From Cytobacillus firmus (GTDB taxonomy: Bacteria; Bacillota; Bacilli; Bacillales; Cytobacillaceae), in contig NZ_CP086235.1 in assembly GCF_023612095.1 (NCBI RefSeq), forward strand, positions 1,447,001 through 1,511,000: a stretch of DNA of 64,000 bases, in the 5' to 3' direction. The position numbers were made by a program, and so were the translations under genes. Below, piece by piece: positions 25,939-35,366 of the stretch. Below the pieces are notes generated by a model that was not told the origin of the DNA, made no database searches, and saw only the letters and a list, made by a program, of their open reading frames with translations. The first letter of the stretch is position 1; every line of letters starts with the position of its first letter.

Positions 25939-27397
25939 TAAGACACCTATATTTGAGTCCGTGCATGAAATTGAAAAATATATGAAAAATAGAGTTGGCC
26001 TGGGCGAAAGCTTCGATCTGGGTGTCAGAAAGCTAACGATCTTAAGGAAGGATGTTCATTTCTATTATATTAATGGACTGACGGATACGAGTTATATCAT
26101 TGCCATCATTGAGAGTCTGGTTGGGATCAATGACAGTGAAAAACTTTCCTCTAACCTATTTAAAATCATCGAAAACAGGCTGAGGCACCAATCCATTGAA
26201 CACATTAAAACAATGGATGAACTGGTTGATCAGGTGCTATCAGGCCTGATTGTCGTTGTGGGCGAGGGTGAGGGTGAGGGGCTTGTCATCGATGTCAGAA
26301 GCTATCCCGGAAGAACCCCGCAGGAGCCGGATACTGAAAAAGTTGTCCGTGGCTCAAGAGATGGCTATGTAGAAAATATTATAGTAAACACAGCTTTGAC
26401 CCGCAGAAGGATTAGAGATGAACGGCTGCGCTTTGAAATCATGCGAGTTGGTGAACGATCTAAAACAGATGTCGCCATTGGGTTCATTAAAGATGTAGCT
26501 AATAAGGATTTAGTTGATTTAATTAGAAAAGAGTTAAAAGCGATTGAAATTGATGGCATTACAATGGCTGATAAAACTGTCGAGGAATTTCTTTTAAAGC
26601 AGGGATACAATCCCTTCCCGCTGGTTCGGTATACGGAAAGAGCAGATGTGGCAGCAGCACATTTGCTTGAAGGGCATGTCATTATATTTGTTGATACTTC
26701 ACCAAGTGTTATTATTACACCTACAACATATTTTCACCATTTGCAGCATGCAGAAGAATACAGGCAATCGCCGGCAGTCGGCACATTTGTCCGCTGGATT
26801 CGTTTCTTAGGCTTATTGTCATCAATTGTATTGCTGCCGCTTTGGTTTTTGTTCGTTTTGGAGCCTTCACTCCTGCCTGAAAGAATTGCGTTTGTCGGTC
26901 CTAATGAAGAAACGAATGTTCCTGTCATTGTCCAGCTGTTCCTCGCAGATGTCGGGGTTGAATTCCTAAGGATCGCCGCCATTCATACGCCAACTCCGCT
27001 TTCAACCGCAATGGGTTTGATAGCAGCAGTACTTATTGGGCAAATTGCCATTGATGTCGGTTTGTTTGTACCTGAGGTCATCTTGTATGTAGCACTCGCA
27101 GCAATTGGAACATTTGCAACGCCAAGCTATGAATTGAGTATTGCCAATAAAATTGTAAGGCTTGGCCTCCTTATAGCTGTTGCAATTTTCCATACACCAG
27201 GCTTGGTGGTAGGGCTTACTTTGACGATTCTTCTGCTTGCAAGCATCAAATCATTGAACACACCATATCTTTGGCCGTTTATTCCATTCAGCCCGGTGGC
27301 TTTAACCCAAATCCTGATTCGCCGTTCTATGCCCGGTTCAAAGATCAGGCCAAGCATTGTCCAAACCAAAAATCGTTACAAGCAGCCTGTAAAATAA
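25913..27397 (+). CDS. spoVAF: Stage V sporulation protein AF (GerA-family)
   Basis: A 494-residue protein of the GerA germinant-receptor A-subunit family. A soluble N-terminal region (about 1-275) is followed by a membrane domain with four to five helices (about 295-460). [20 protein letters not shown] is the conserved GerA-family signature, and [24 protein letters not shown] marks the core membrane helix. A GAGGGT hexamer repeats three times at 26263-26281, encoding GEGEGEG before the signature. It is the last gene of the spoVA unit. In B. subtilis SpoVAF modulates germination. Confidence 0.94.
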   Translation: MTRNKTKDDKTPIFESVHEIEKYMKNRVGLGESFDLGVRKLTILRKDVHFYYINGLTDTSYIIAIIESLVGINDSEKLSSNLFKIIENRLRHQSIEHIKTMDELVDQVLSGLIVVVGEGEGEGLVIDVRSYPGRTPQEPDTEKVVRGSRDGYVENIIVNTALTRRRIRDERLRFEIMRVGERSKTDVAIGFIKDVANKDLVDLIRKELKAIEIDGITMADKTVEEFLLKQGYNPFPLVRYTERADVAAAHLLEGHVIIFVDTSPSVIITPTTYFHHLQHAEEYRQSPAVGTFVRWIRFLGLLSSIVLLPLWFLFVLEPSLLPERIAFVGPNEETNVPVIVQLFLADVGVEFLRIAAIHTPTPLSTAMGLIAAVLIGQIAIDVGLFVPEVILYVALAAIGTFATPSYELSIANKIVRLGLLIAVAIFHTPGLVVGLTLTILLLASIKSLNTPYLWPFIPFSPVALTQILIRRSMPGSKIRPSIVQTKNRYKQPVK

Positions 27398-27478
27398 GAA
27401 ATATGCGTATTGCCGATTGCTAAGATACACGAAATATGGTAAAGTTTTTTTAATTAAATAAAGGATTAAAGGAAACAG

Positions 27479-27512
27479 AATAGACAGTCTCTTGGGAAGC
27501 TGTCTATTTCTT
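27479..27512 (+). terminator. Terminator between spoVAF and lysA
   Basis: AATAGACAG / CTGTCTATT with a 12-base loop and a TTCTTT tail. No lysine riboswitch-like structure is visible in the 172-base gap. Confidence 0.7.
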
Positions 27513-27569
27513 TCATAAATTGTTCAGTCTCGGGGGCAGGACACCTGAGGAAAAGGAAGAGGGGGAACC

Positions 27570-28889
27570 ATGTTTTTTCACGGCACCATGAAGGCAAATG
27601 ACAAAGGGCATCTTGAAATTGGCGGTATGGATACCGTCGAACTCGCCAGTCAATTTGGAACACCTTTATATGTATATGATGTGGCATTAATAAGAGAAAG
27701 AGCCAGGGGCTTTAAGCAAACTTTCGAGAAGCTTGGAATAGAAGCACAAGTTGCATATGCGAGCAAAGCTTTTTCGACAGTGGCAATGGTTCAGCTTGTA
27801 GATGAAGAAGGTCTTTCATTGGATGTAGTATCAGGAGGAGAGTTATACACTGCTCTTGCTGCAGATTTTCCATCTGAAAGAATCCACTTTCACGGGAACA
27901 ATAAAAGCAGAGAAGAACTTGAGATGGCTCTAAAGAATCATGTCGGCTGCATTGTTGTCGATAATTTTTATGAACTGGAATTATTGGAGGAAATCTGTGA
28001 ATCTCTTGCAGTTAAAACAAAAATTTTACTGAGGGTCACGCCTGGAATCGAAGCTCATACCCATGACTATATCTTAACGGGCCAGGAGGATTCAAAATTT
28101 GGATTTGACCTGCAGAATGGCCAGGCTGAAAAGGCTCTGCAAATAGCACTGAATTCAAGCTGGATTGAAATGCTCGGACTGCACTGTCATATCGGGTCTC
28201 AGATTTTCGATACAACAGGCTTCATACTGGCTGCTAAGAAAATCTTTGAGAAGATGGCAGAGTGGAAAGAAAAGCATGCATATGAACCTAAAGTGCTTAA
28301 CTTAGGCGGAGGTTTTGGAATCCGCTATACAGAAGATGATGATCCGATTCATGCATCTCAATATGTTGAAGAAATTATCGGGGAAGTTAAAAAACAGGCT
28401 AAGCATTTTTCCATGAAGATGCCGGAAATTTGGATTGAGCCGGGGCGTTCCCTAGTGGGAGATGCCGGAACAACTTTATACCAGACTGGGTCACGCAAAG
28501 AGGTTCCAAATGTAAGAAATTATCTCGCTGTGGATGGCGGCATGAGTGACAATATCAGGCCGGCCCTTTATCAGGCTAAGTATGAAGCGGTATTGGCAAA
28601 CCGTGTGCTGGATAAGCCGGAAGAAACAGTATCAATTGCCGGAAAGTGCTGTGAATCAGGCGATATGCTTATTTGGGATTTGCCTCTTCCAAAAGCAGTG
28701 GATCAAGACCTCCTGGCTGTTTTCTGTACAGGAGCATACGGTTATTCCATGGCAAATAATTATAATCGAATCCCAAGACCTCCTGTAGTTTTTATTGAAA
28801 ATGGTGAGGCAAAGCTGGTTGTTAAAAGGGAAACATACGAGGATCTATTACGATTGGATCTGCCGATTAATGAAAAAATAAAGAATTAA
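27570..28889 (+). CDS. lysA: Diaminopimelate decarboxylase
   Basis: A 439-residue PLP enzyme making L-lysine from meso-diaminopimelate. The PLP Lys is in VAYASKAFST (around residue 66), the phosphate-binding region in LNLGGGFGIRY, HCHIGSQIFD marks the barrel, and CESGDML carries the catalytic Cys/Asp of the C-terminal domain, with YGYSMANNYN nearby. ATG 27570 follows GAGGGGGAA. Downstream of spoVA as in B. subtilis. Confidence 0.96.
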   Translation: MFFHGTMKANDKGHLEIGGMDTVELASQFGTPLYVYDVALIRERARGFKQTFEKLGIEAQVAYASKAFSTVAMVQLVDEEGLSLDVVSGGELYTALAADFPSERIHFHGNNKSREELEMALKNHVGCIVVDNFYELELLEEICESLAVKTKILLRVTPGIEAHTHDYILTGQEDSKFGFDLQNGQAEKALQIALNSSWIEMLGLHCHIGSQIFDTTGFILAAKKIFEKMAEWKEKHAYEPKVLNLGGGFGIRYTEDDDPIHASQYVEEIIGEVKKQAKHFSMKMPEIWIEPGRSLVGDAGTTLYQTGSRKEVPNVRNYLAVDGGMSDNIRPALYQAKYEAVLANRVLDKPEETVSIAGKCCESGDMLIWDLPLPKAVDQDLLAVFCTGAYGYSMANNYNRIPRPPVVFIENGEAKLVVKRETYEDLLRLDLPINEKIKN

Positions 28890-28919
28890 GCTGCCCGCTA
28901 AGGCAGCTTAATTTTTTTT
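28886..28919. terminator. Bidirectional terminator of lysA and ypuA
   Basis: TTAAGCTGCC / GGCAGCTTAA with a 6-base loop and T8 on the plus side, between convergent genes; the left end overlaps the lysA stop. Confidence 0.9.
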
Positions 28920-29787
28920 AAGAAAAGAAGGCTTTAATCGCATCTATTACACTAGTGAAAAAACGTTTTAGGCTTTCTAAAAATCCCTGGCCTTCTTCAC
29001 TTTCAAGGTATTTGGAAATTTTGTCTTTTGCCTGGTTAAGCTGTTCACCTACCTGGTTCCAATCGATATCAAGCTCTTTTAGCTTGTTAAATAAATCTAT
29101 TAAGCTTTGAATCTCCTGTTCGGTCAGAGTGATGCCAAGGTCCTTTGCTGCATTTTCGATAATTGTTCTGAGTTCTGCATCGGTTTCAGGTGAATTTTTG
29201 GCCATTTCCTCTTTGATTTTGGCAATTAAAGCAGCTGCATTCTCGTTTCCAACCGAATCGCCAAGCTTGGCTGTTTCCACCATTTCCTCATTTGCCGCCT
29301 GTTTTACATCTTCAGGGATCGTTTTTTCGGCTGATATCTCATATGCCTTAATAATGCCTGTTAAAGCAGCTGTTCCAGAAACATTTGCAGGGGCTGTAAT
29401 ATAAATTTTTGCATCTTTTACACCAGCAGTAATCAAAGCATTAATGTACATTTCATCAGTGACCCAATTAATATTTTTAGTCTCGACTTCAAGACCGGAG
29501 CCTTGTTTTGCTACTGTGACTGCCGAAGAAGATATCGCTCTTGTTCCTATAAGAGCTTTAGAGATATAATTTCCAAGATATTGATGTTCTTCCTCATTTG
29601 AAACAGTAATGATGGTCGCATCTTTCGGAGCTTTCATTTCAGCCAGAAGCATGTTTTTTTGTTCTTCTGATAGATTCTCACCTAATGTGACAATTACATC
29701 ACCTTCCGCCATATCAGCAAATGCCTGTATCGGCAAAATAAATAATAGCGACATTATGAATAGTAGTAGCATTTTATTCCATTTCAT
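28918..29787 (-). CDS. ypuA: DUF1002 secreted protein YpuA
   Basis: A 289-residue protein with a signal peptide (residues 1-24, ending near QAFA). The DUF1002 body shows GDVIVTLGENLSEEQKNMLLAEM near the start, two long helical regions and a C-terminal amphipathic end (KRFFTSVIDAIKAFFS) that may contact the membrane. ATG 29787 follows GGGAGGTAAC. Known in B. subtilis as YpuA, implicated in cell envelope physiology; no enzymatic motif is seen. The leader holds an inverted repeat GGAAGCCAT / ATGGCTTCC at 29814-29856. Confidence 0.87.
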   Translation of the reverse strand: MKWNKMLLLFIMSLLFILPIQAFADMAEGDVIVTLGENLSEEQKNMLLAEMKAPKDATIITVSNEEEHQYLGNYISKALIGTRAISSSAVTVAKQGSGLEVETKNINWVTDEMYINALITAGVKDAKIYITAPANVSGTAALTGIIKAYEISAEKTIPEDVKQAANEEMVETAKLGDSVGNENAAALIAKIKEEMAKNSPETDAELRTIIENAAKDLGITLTEQEIQSLIDLFNKLKELDIDWNQVGEQLNQAKDKISKYLESEEGQGFLESLKRFFTSVIDAIKAFFS

Positions 29788-30027
29788 GCGGTTACCTCCC
29801 GGAGCAAAAATAGGGAAGCCATTTATGCCAGTTCTGCGGCTCGCTTAATGGCTTCCTGTAAATAGACGATTCTTTCAGCGAAAAAGTTTCAACTCTCCCC
29901 TAACAGAAACCTTAGCTCAAAATGCCTATTTCAGCAAGCAGAATGGAATTATGAGAAAGAATAGTGTAAAATGAATGATAGTTTGTAAGTCATAGGATTT
30001 ATATATAAATGGGGGCAGTAAAGAAAT

Positions 30028-30114
30028 ATGAAAAAAAGCAATTGGCTTCTTTTTATAATATTGCTTGTGTTAAGCATCGGATGGGGACTTGTTTACTGGT
30101 TCTTTATAGTATAG
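30028..30114 (+). CDS. Tiny single-pass membrane peptide
   Basis: A 28-residue open frame beginning MKKSNWLLFIILLVLSIG, almost entirely one transmembrane helix with a Lys-rich start. GGGGGCAG lies about 9 bases upstream of ATG 30028. I do not recognise the family; codon pattern and ribosome site support translation, but the frame is short enough to be chance. Confidence 0.5.
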   Translation: MKKSNWLLFIILLVLSIGWGLVYWFFIV

Positions 30115-30260
30115 GCTTTGCCGAAGGCGTCAAGGCAATGAATTAGCCGGTTTTATTCGAAAATAGCAACATTCAGCATGAATACATATACTGTTATGAA
30201 AAGTTTACAAACTTTAAAATATGGGAAAAATAGTTTATGATGTTTTTATTCAAATAATGA

Positions 30261-30617
<357 letters not shown>

Positions 30618-30698
30618 CAAAAGTGGAAGTGTCTGCACAAACCCGCATCCGGTCAGCTTAACCGCTATCGGGGTTCAGCAATATGCTTTGCTACATGG

Positions 30699-30730
30699 AA
30701 AAGGCAGTGAATAAATTATTCCTGCCTTTT
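30699..30730. terminator. Bidirectional terminator between ribT and ypuF
   Basis: AAAAGGCAGTGAAT / ATTCCTGCCTTTT with a 5-base loop and one mismatch and T tracts; its right end overlaps the ypuF stop region. Confidence 0.8.
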
Positions 30731-31237
30731 TTTCCGGTTCAGGGCATCAAGTCTTTCTTTAATAACCATGGTTCTATCCCTTCTTTTATGGCGGTGCACA
30801 ATTTCTTTATCTGATAAGTTGCTGTCAAAGCACCAGGAAAATCCCTCGGATGCGGAGGACTTCATACATTCTTCCTTAAGTAATGGATCTATAATTGGCA
30901 AGTTAACGCTGGAGTAATGTCCGCGGTTTTGAATCAGTACGAGCCTGTTCTTAAGATCCTTTATTAATTGATGTGTATCCAGACCCAGTGCCTGTATTTC
31001 TTCAGCTCTGCTCTCCAAAATGACGATTCCTTTGCGGAGGGTTCGTTCAGCCCCATTTAAATTCTCTCTTCGATGATGATAAAAAGAAACTGCCATAAGA
31101 ATTAATCCGACCCATACAGACTTTTTATTGTTTGGATCCGTACTCTTCCAATATTCCTCCAGTATTTCGTGACATTCAAAATAATCTCGGTCACCATGAA
31201 AGTGGACCAGGAACTCAATATATTTATCAGGATACAT
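30716..31237 (-). CDS. ypuF: DUF309 family protein YpuF
   Basis: A 173-residue helical protein with the DUF309 core FHGDRDYFECHEILEEYWK followed by WVGLILMAVSFYHHRRENLNGAERTLRKGI, an all-helical fold with conserved His/Glu that could bind metal. I chose ATG 31237, because AAGGAGTG lies 7 bases upstream and the family begins MYPxxYIEFL. It sits between ribT and scpA, as in B. subtilis. Function unknown. Confidence 0.87.
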   Translation of the reverse strand: MYPDKYIEFLVHFHGDRDYFECHEILEEYWKSTDPNNKKSVWVGLILMAVSFYHHRRENLNGAERTLRKGIVILESRAEEIQALGLDTHQLIKDLKNRLVLIQNRGHYSSVNLPIIDPLLKEECMKSSASEGFSWCFDSNLSDKEIVHRHKRRDRTMVIKERLDALNRKKRQE

Positions 31238-31299
31238 ACTTTCACTCCTTGACAATTCATACTTCATTTTACCACAGCACAATCGATTATCAGAAAAAT

Positions 31300-31326
31300 A
31301 AAAACCCGGCTCTTTAACCGGGCTTT
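31300..31326 (-). terminator. Terminator for the tiny YjcZ-like gene
   Basis: On the minus strand AAAGCCCGGT / AGCCGGGTTT is followed by TTATTTTT. Confidence 0.8.
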
Positions 31327-31414
31327 AACAGCTGATAAATCAGAATATATATTGGTAATTTTGGGTTTCTGACAGGACTGCCATGTCTATCGGCAAATTT
31401 GCAGAATCAGCTTT

Positions 31415-31513
31415 TTAGAAGAACCAGGAAGCTCCGACAATAATTAATAGGATGAACAAAACGACAATTAAAGCAAACCCGGTTCCGCAATCTCCAAATC
31501 CAGTATTAGACAT
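31415..31513 (-). CDS. YjcZ-family tiny transmembrane sporulation protein
   Basis: A 32-residue protein read from 31513 to 31415. It has the hallmark GFALIVVLFILLIIVGAS segment of the YjcZ/tiny-transmembrane family found in many copies in Bacillus and often induced in sporulation, after a short Gly/Cys start (NTGFGDCGTG). GGAGGTATTTTAT precedes the ATG and a terminator follows. Shorter than usual gene-finding cut-offs. Confidence 0.88.
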   Translation of the reverse strand: MSNTGFGDCGTGFALIVVLFILLIIVGASWFF

Positions 31514-31724
31514 ATAAAATACCTCCTGTATCTTTATTTCCCTACATCGTATGTAGGCAATTGCCTTATTGATTGGGCGGATCAAAAAATTTTACGAATG
31601 AAGCAGGGGCATTGCTGACATCAGGGTTATTTTTCTATTGGATAACATCCATGAATAATCTATACTAGATATAGCCTTTTGGCATTTAAGGGAATTTATA
31701 TTAGGAAAATTTGGTGGGTATTTT

Positions 31725-32486
31725 ATGCAATATGATCATTATAACGTCAAAATAGATGCTTTTGAGGGGCCTCTGGATCTTCTTCTTCATCTTATTAACA
31801 GGCTGGAAATTGATATCTATGACATTCCTGTATCAGAAATTACCGAGCAGTACCTCATTTATATACATACAATGAAGGAGCTTCAGCTTGACGTAGCTAG
31901 CGAATATCTCGTAATGGCTGCAACACTTCTGGCAATTAAAAGCAAAATGCTGCTGCCAAAGCATGATGAGGAAGAGCTCGAGGATGAATTTGGATTGGAA
32001 ATGGAAGAAGACCCCAGAGATGAACTTGTGGAACGGCTGATTGAATACCGTAAATATAAGGAAGCTGCAGAGGAGCTCAAGGAGCGGGAACAGGATAGAA
32101 GTTTAATGTATACAAAGCCGCCTGCAGACCTTTCGGAATATGTGAATGAAACACAGCAGGAAAAAGCTGATTTGAATGTAAGTCTTTATGATATGCTTGG
32201 CGCTTTGCAAAAGTTATTAAGAAGGAAGAAACTGCAAAGGCCGCTTTCTGCAAAAGTTGCCCGCCAGGAGATTCCCATTGAGAAGCGGATGTCTGAAATT
32301 GTAGAACAGTTAAGAAATGTAAAGGGCAGGAAAAAATTCACCGATCTTTTTCCGGTATCGGACAGAGAGCATATAGTAGTAACTTTCCTGGCGGTACTGG
32401 AGTTAATCAAGCGAAATGAAATTCAGGTTGAGCAGAACAAAAATTTCTCTGATATTTTTGTAGCTTCCATGGAAGGAGGAAATTAG
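31725..32486 (+). CDS. scpA: Segregation and condensation protein A
   Basis: A 253-residue kleisin. The N-terminal domain [32 protein letters not shown] binds the SMC neck, the middle is acidic and flexible ([22 protein letters not shown]), and the C-terminal winged helix contacts the SMC head. With ScpB it closes the SMC ring for chromosome segregation. ATG 31725 follows TTTGGTGGG. It lies directly upstream of scpB. Confidence 0.95.
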   Translation: MQYDHYNVKIDAFEGPLDLLLHLINRLEIDIYDIPVSEITEQYLIYIHTMKELQLDVASEYLVMAATLLAIKSKMLLPKHDEEELEDEFGLEMEEDPRDELVERLIEYRKYKEAAEELKEREQDRSLMYTKPPADLSEYVNETQQEKADLNVSLYDMLGALQKLLRRKKLQRPLSAKVARQEIPIEKRMSEIVEQLRNVKGRKKFTDLFPVSDREHIVVTFLAVLELIKRNEIQVEQNKNFSDIFVASMEGGN

Positions 32487-32487
32487 T

Positions 32488-33075
32488 GTGGAGATCGTTA
32501 ATTGGAAGGGGATAGCCGAAAGCCTCCTGTTTGCAGCTGGTGATGAAGGTTTGTCTCTTAAGCAGATTGCCCATGTGCTGGAGGTGGAAGAGAATCAGGC
32601 CCGTGAAATAATGGACAGTCTTATGGAAGACTACAATACTGGCAGCCGCGGAATAATGGCTGTTGAATTGGCAGGGACTTTTCAGCTGGTTACGAAAAAA
32701 GAGTTTTCCCCATACCTGAAGAAGCTGGTAGAGTCTCCTTCTGCCGCTTCCCTTTCTCAGGCGGCACTCGAGACACTCGCAATTATTGCTTACAGACAGC
32801 CCATTACAAGGACAGAGATTGAGGAGATTAGGGGAGTCAAGACAGAGAGGCCTCTTCATACATTATCCGCAAAAGCCCTGATTAAAGAAGTTGGACGGGC
32901 AGACGGAACAGGGCGTGCCTATCTGTACGGAACAACTAAAGAATTCCTTGATTATTTTGGCCTTAAAAGCATAGAAGAGCTTCCGCCACTCCCGGATAAG
33001 ATAAGTGAAGAAGAGGATTCATTACAGGAAGAGGCTGATTTATTCTTTGAAAAGTTCCAGGAGCTCGATTCTTGA
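32488..33075 (+). CDS. scpB: Segregation and condensation protein B
   Basis: A 195-residue kite protein with two winged helices, shown by [25 protein letters not shown] and [21 protein letters not shown], and an acidic tail. It dimerises and binds the middle of ScpA. The start is GTG 32488, one base after the scpA stop, with GGAAGGAGG inside the end of scpA. As in B. subtilis the pair is adjacent to ypuI and dacB. Confidence 0.95.
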   Translation: MEIVNWKGIAESLLFAAGDEGLSLKQIAHVLEVEENQAREIMDSLMEDYNTGSRGIMAVELAGTFQLVTKKEFSPYLKKLVESPSAASLSQAALETLAIIAYRQPITRTEIEEIRGVKTERPLHTLSAKALIKEVGRADGTGRAYLYGTTKEFLDYFGLKSIEELPPLPDKISEEEDSLQEEADLFFEKFQELDS

Positions 33076-33182
33076 GTTTTCTGACACATTACATAGGAAG
33101 TGTGGTAAAATAGATTTAAATTTTTCCCTTTCCTTTAATACATATTAATCTTGTAAACCATCGGGAAATAGGAGGGTTTTGC

Positions 33183-33605
33183 TTGCTGATTAAACATTGC
33201 AGGGGATATGAGCTTGAAAAAGAAAAGCCAAACACCTCGGAAGATTTTTTTAACAGAAGTGAGATTGTGTTCGAAGAAGATGGACAGGAGAAGACTTTTC
33301 ATGTTTTATATGTCCGTTTCTTTGATGAAGCCATGAATGAGTTCACACCATATGACCAGGATCCAGTCTTTAAGGCTGGTTCCAGAGAAGTTCAGTTCAG
33401 GGATATTGTGGCTCTTTCATGTTTATTAAAGAACCCGGGTTTTAGACATCGCAAACGAATTTATCTTAATTCAAAGGCTGATTTTGCATCCTATTTTCAG
33501 GATCTGGACTTTTCCAGGCTTCCCTCCATTTTTGAAGCGCTGGAGAGTAAAAAATCCTATGACCTGCGATCACCTTTAGACTTCATTGTTCAACCGCAAC
33601 AATAG
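33183..33605 (+). CDS. Uncharacterised protein between scpB and ypuI
   Basis: A 140-residue protein with no motif I recognise. It is soluble, slightly charged, with KTFHVLYVRFFDEAMNEFTPYDQDPVFKAG as its most structured stretch and Lys/Arg-rich RHRKRIYLNSKADFASYF in the C-terminal half. Codon use resembles the neighbours. The TTG start follows ATAGGAGGG. It separates scpB from ypuI, which I recall as adjacent in B. subtilis. Function unknown. Confidence 0.65.
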   Translation: MLIKHCRGYELEKEKPNTSEDFFNRSEIVFEEDGQEKTFHVLYVRFFDEAMNEFTPYDQDPVFKAGSREVQFRDIVALSCLLKNPGFRHRKRIYLNSKADFASYFQDLDFSRLPSIFEALESKKSYDLRSPLDFIVQPQQ

Positions 33606-33633
33606 CCAGCGTATAATTATGGGGGTGTAATGG

Positions 33634-34122
33634 ATGGGGAATTCAATTGTTAAATCACAGATGGAAGATGTGAAAAATTTCCTCGGTAATAGCGTTGCCG
33701 CATTTGAAGATTTCTTAAATAATACAACAATAAAAGATCTTGAAGCAGAACAACAAGGGAATGCGAATTATTATAAAAGTATCCTCTCACATGTTAGAAA
33801 ACTCCTTGTATATTGTGAAGAAGGACTTGATACCAGCACGATCATATTAAAAAGTGACCCTTTCCAAAAAGGGGCTGCCGAAAAGACGTTATACCGGATT
33901 TACCATCAATGCATTGAAGAGTTTTTTTCTCCGAAAAATGATGCATGGTTTGAGAATAGCCGTTCAGCATATACAGGAAAAAACTCAATCCAGTTTCATG
34001 ATGAAGTTCCGGACAGCCTCAAAACAATGTTCAGGCAGCTGGAAGGAGAGTTCCAAAGGGTTCGTGAGGAACTTGAATATTACGAAACCGATTACCGGAC
34101 AAAAATGATTCAATCAAAATAG
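33634..34122 (+). CDS. ypuI: YpuI family protein (DUF3907)
   Basis: A 162-residue helical cytoplasmic protein of the YpuI/DUF3907 family, recognised by AFEDFLNNTTIKDL, LVYCEEGLDTSTIIL and YRIYHQCIEEFF. No catalytic motif is evident. Position before dacB matches B. subtilis, except that a superoxide dismutase gene is inserted between them here. Function unknown. Confidence 0.82.
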   Translation: MGNSIVKSQMEDVKNFLGNSVAAFEDFLNNTTIKDLEAEQQGNANYYKSILSHVRKLLVYCEEGLDTSTIILKSDPFQKGAAEKTLYRIYHQCIEEFFSPKNDAWFENSRSAYTGKNSIQFHDEVPDSLKTMFRQLEGEFQRVREELEYYETDYRTKMIQSK

Positions 34123-34134
34123 CATGGGAAGTGG

Positions 34135-34161
34135 AGAACAGCAGGCAGCTGTTCTTTTTTT
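34135..34161 (+). terminator. Terminator of ypuI
   Basis: AGAACAGC / GCTGTTCT with a 5-base loop and T7 tail. Confidence 0.88.
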
Positions 34162-34253
34162 ACAGGGAGATTTCCTTTTTCATTGGAAAACGTACAAACT
34201 TTCACTCATACAAATAGAAAGTGAGCTATTTATGGAAGCGAGTGAGGGGTTGT

Positions 34254-35144
34254 ATGAGTAAAATGGAAGATTACATTAAGGACGTTACGAAATGGAACAA
34301 AGAGCTAAGAGATTTTTTAGACTCCGAGGATGTTGAGCAGAACAATGAATTGTGGCAGAGGCTGGATCATTTTACCGAAATAATGGATGGAATAAACGGC
34401 CCACTGGATATAGAAGCTTTGGAAAAGCTGCAGAAACAAGTGGACTCTATTCATTCGGATATGGAGAATTACTTTTCCAATAGACAGCAGCTTGGAAATA
34501 TCTATATGAATGAAACGTATATTTCTGCGGGAAAGCATATTTTACCCCCGCTCCCTTACGATTACAGCGCACTTGAACCGCATATCTCAGGGGAAATTAT
34601 GAGGCTGCATCATGATAAGCATCATCAATCATATGTAGATGGCTTGAACAAAGCAGAGGTAATGCTTCAAAATGCGAGAAATAATAATGATTACAGCCTA
34701 GTAAAACACTGGTCCCGGGAGCTTGCCTTTCATGGTTCCGGTCATTATTTGCATACGATTTTCTGGAATAATATGAGTCCGGAAGGCGGTGGGAAACCTT
34801 CAGGTGCACTCCTGAAGGAAATGAACAAATACTTCGGGAGCTTTGAGAATTTCAAAAGCCACTTCACTGAAGCAGCCAAGCAGGTAGAAGGAGTGGGCTG
34901 GGCAATACTGGTATGGTCTCCAAGAGCCCGCAGGCTCGAAATACTTCAATCGGAAAGGCATATGCTTTTAACCCAGTGGGATACAATCCCTCTGCTGGCT
35001 TTGGATGTATGGGAACATGCTTATTATCTGCAATATAAAAATAACCGTAGTGATTATATTAAAAGCTGGTGGAATGTTGTCAACTGGAAGGATGTAGAAA
35101 ACAGGTATTTAAAAGCATCTGAATTAAAATGGAGGCCTTTCTAA
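34254..35144 (+). CDS. Fe/Mn superoxide dismutase with N-terminal extension (SodF-like)
   Basis: A 296-residue protein, about 95 longer than SodA. Residues 1-95 are a helical, charged extension. The dismutase domain follows: LPPLPYDYSALEPHISGEIMRLHHDKHHQSY (first ligand His), a second His in GSGHYLHTIFW, then GVGWAILVW, and Asp plus His in LDVWEHAYY; all four ligands are present. It converts superoxide to peroxide and oxygen. It resembles the longer Bacillus SodF type rather than SodA. ATG 34254 follows GTGAGGGG. It is single, between terminators. Confidence 0.88.
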   Translation: MSKMEDYIKDVTKWNKELRDFLDSEDVEQNNELWQRLDHFTEIMDGINGPLDIEALEKLQKQVDSIHSDMENYFSNRQQLGNIYMNETYISAGKHILPPLPYDYSALEPHISGEIMRLHHDKHHQSYVDGLNKAEVMLQNARNNNDYSLVKHWSRELAFHGSGHYLHTIFWNNMSPEGGGKPSGALLKEMNKYFGSFENFKSHFTEAAKQVEGVGWAILVWSPRARRLEILQSERHMLLTQWDTIPLLALDVWEHAYYLQYKNNRSDYIKSWWNVVNWKDVENRYLKASELKWRPF

Positions 35145-35161
35145 ATAGAGCAGAAATAAGC

Positions 35162-35197
35162 AACAGGGGAGTACAAAGCGTATTCCCCTGTTTTTTG
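35162..35197 (+). terminator. Terminator of the superoxide dismutase gene
   Basis: AACAGGGGA / TCCCCTGTT with a 12-13-base loop and T6 tail. Confidence 0.85.
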
Positions 35198-35242
35198 ATG
35201 TACAAGCCATTTTTAAATCCACAATACAAGTCAAACATAATA

Positions 35243-35271
35243 GTCATATCACTACTTGTCCTGCATAAACT
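35243..35271 (+). promoter_or_regulatory. Sigma-E-type promoter of dacB
   Basis: GTCATAT (35243-35249), 14 bases, then CATAAACT (35264-35271), one mismatch from CATACANT. dacB is a sigma-E gene in B. subtilis. Confidence 0.6.
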
Positions 35272-35366
35272 TGTACAAATAAATGAAAACATGCGGCTCC
35301 TTCTTTTATGGGAGACCGTGTATTTCGCTCAATCTGACATCCACAAAGGAGACGGGGTTTTGTGCA

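Noticed and set aside
26263..26281. Tandem GAGGGT repeat in spoVAF
   Set aside because: Only three copies, in frame, giving a Gly/Glu run; fits normal protein variation.
27398..27569. Possible lysine riboswitch before lysA
   Set aside because: Too short and lacks the conserved L-box core; only a simple terminator is seen.
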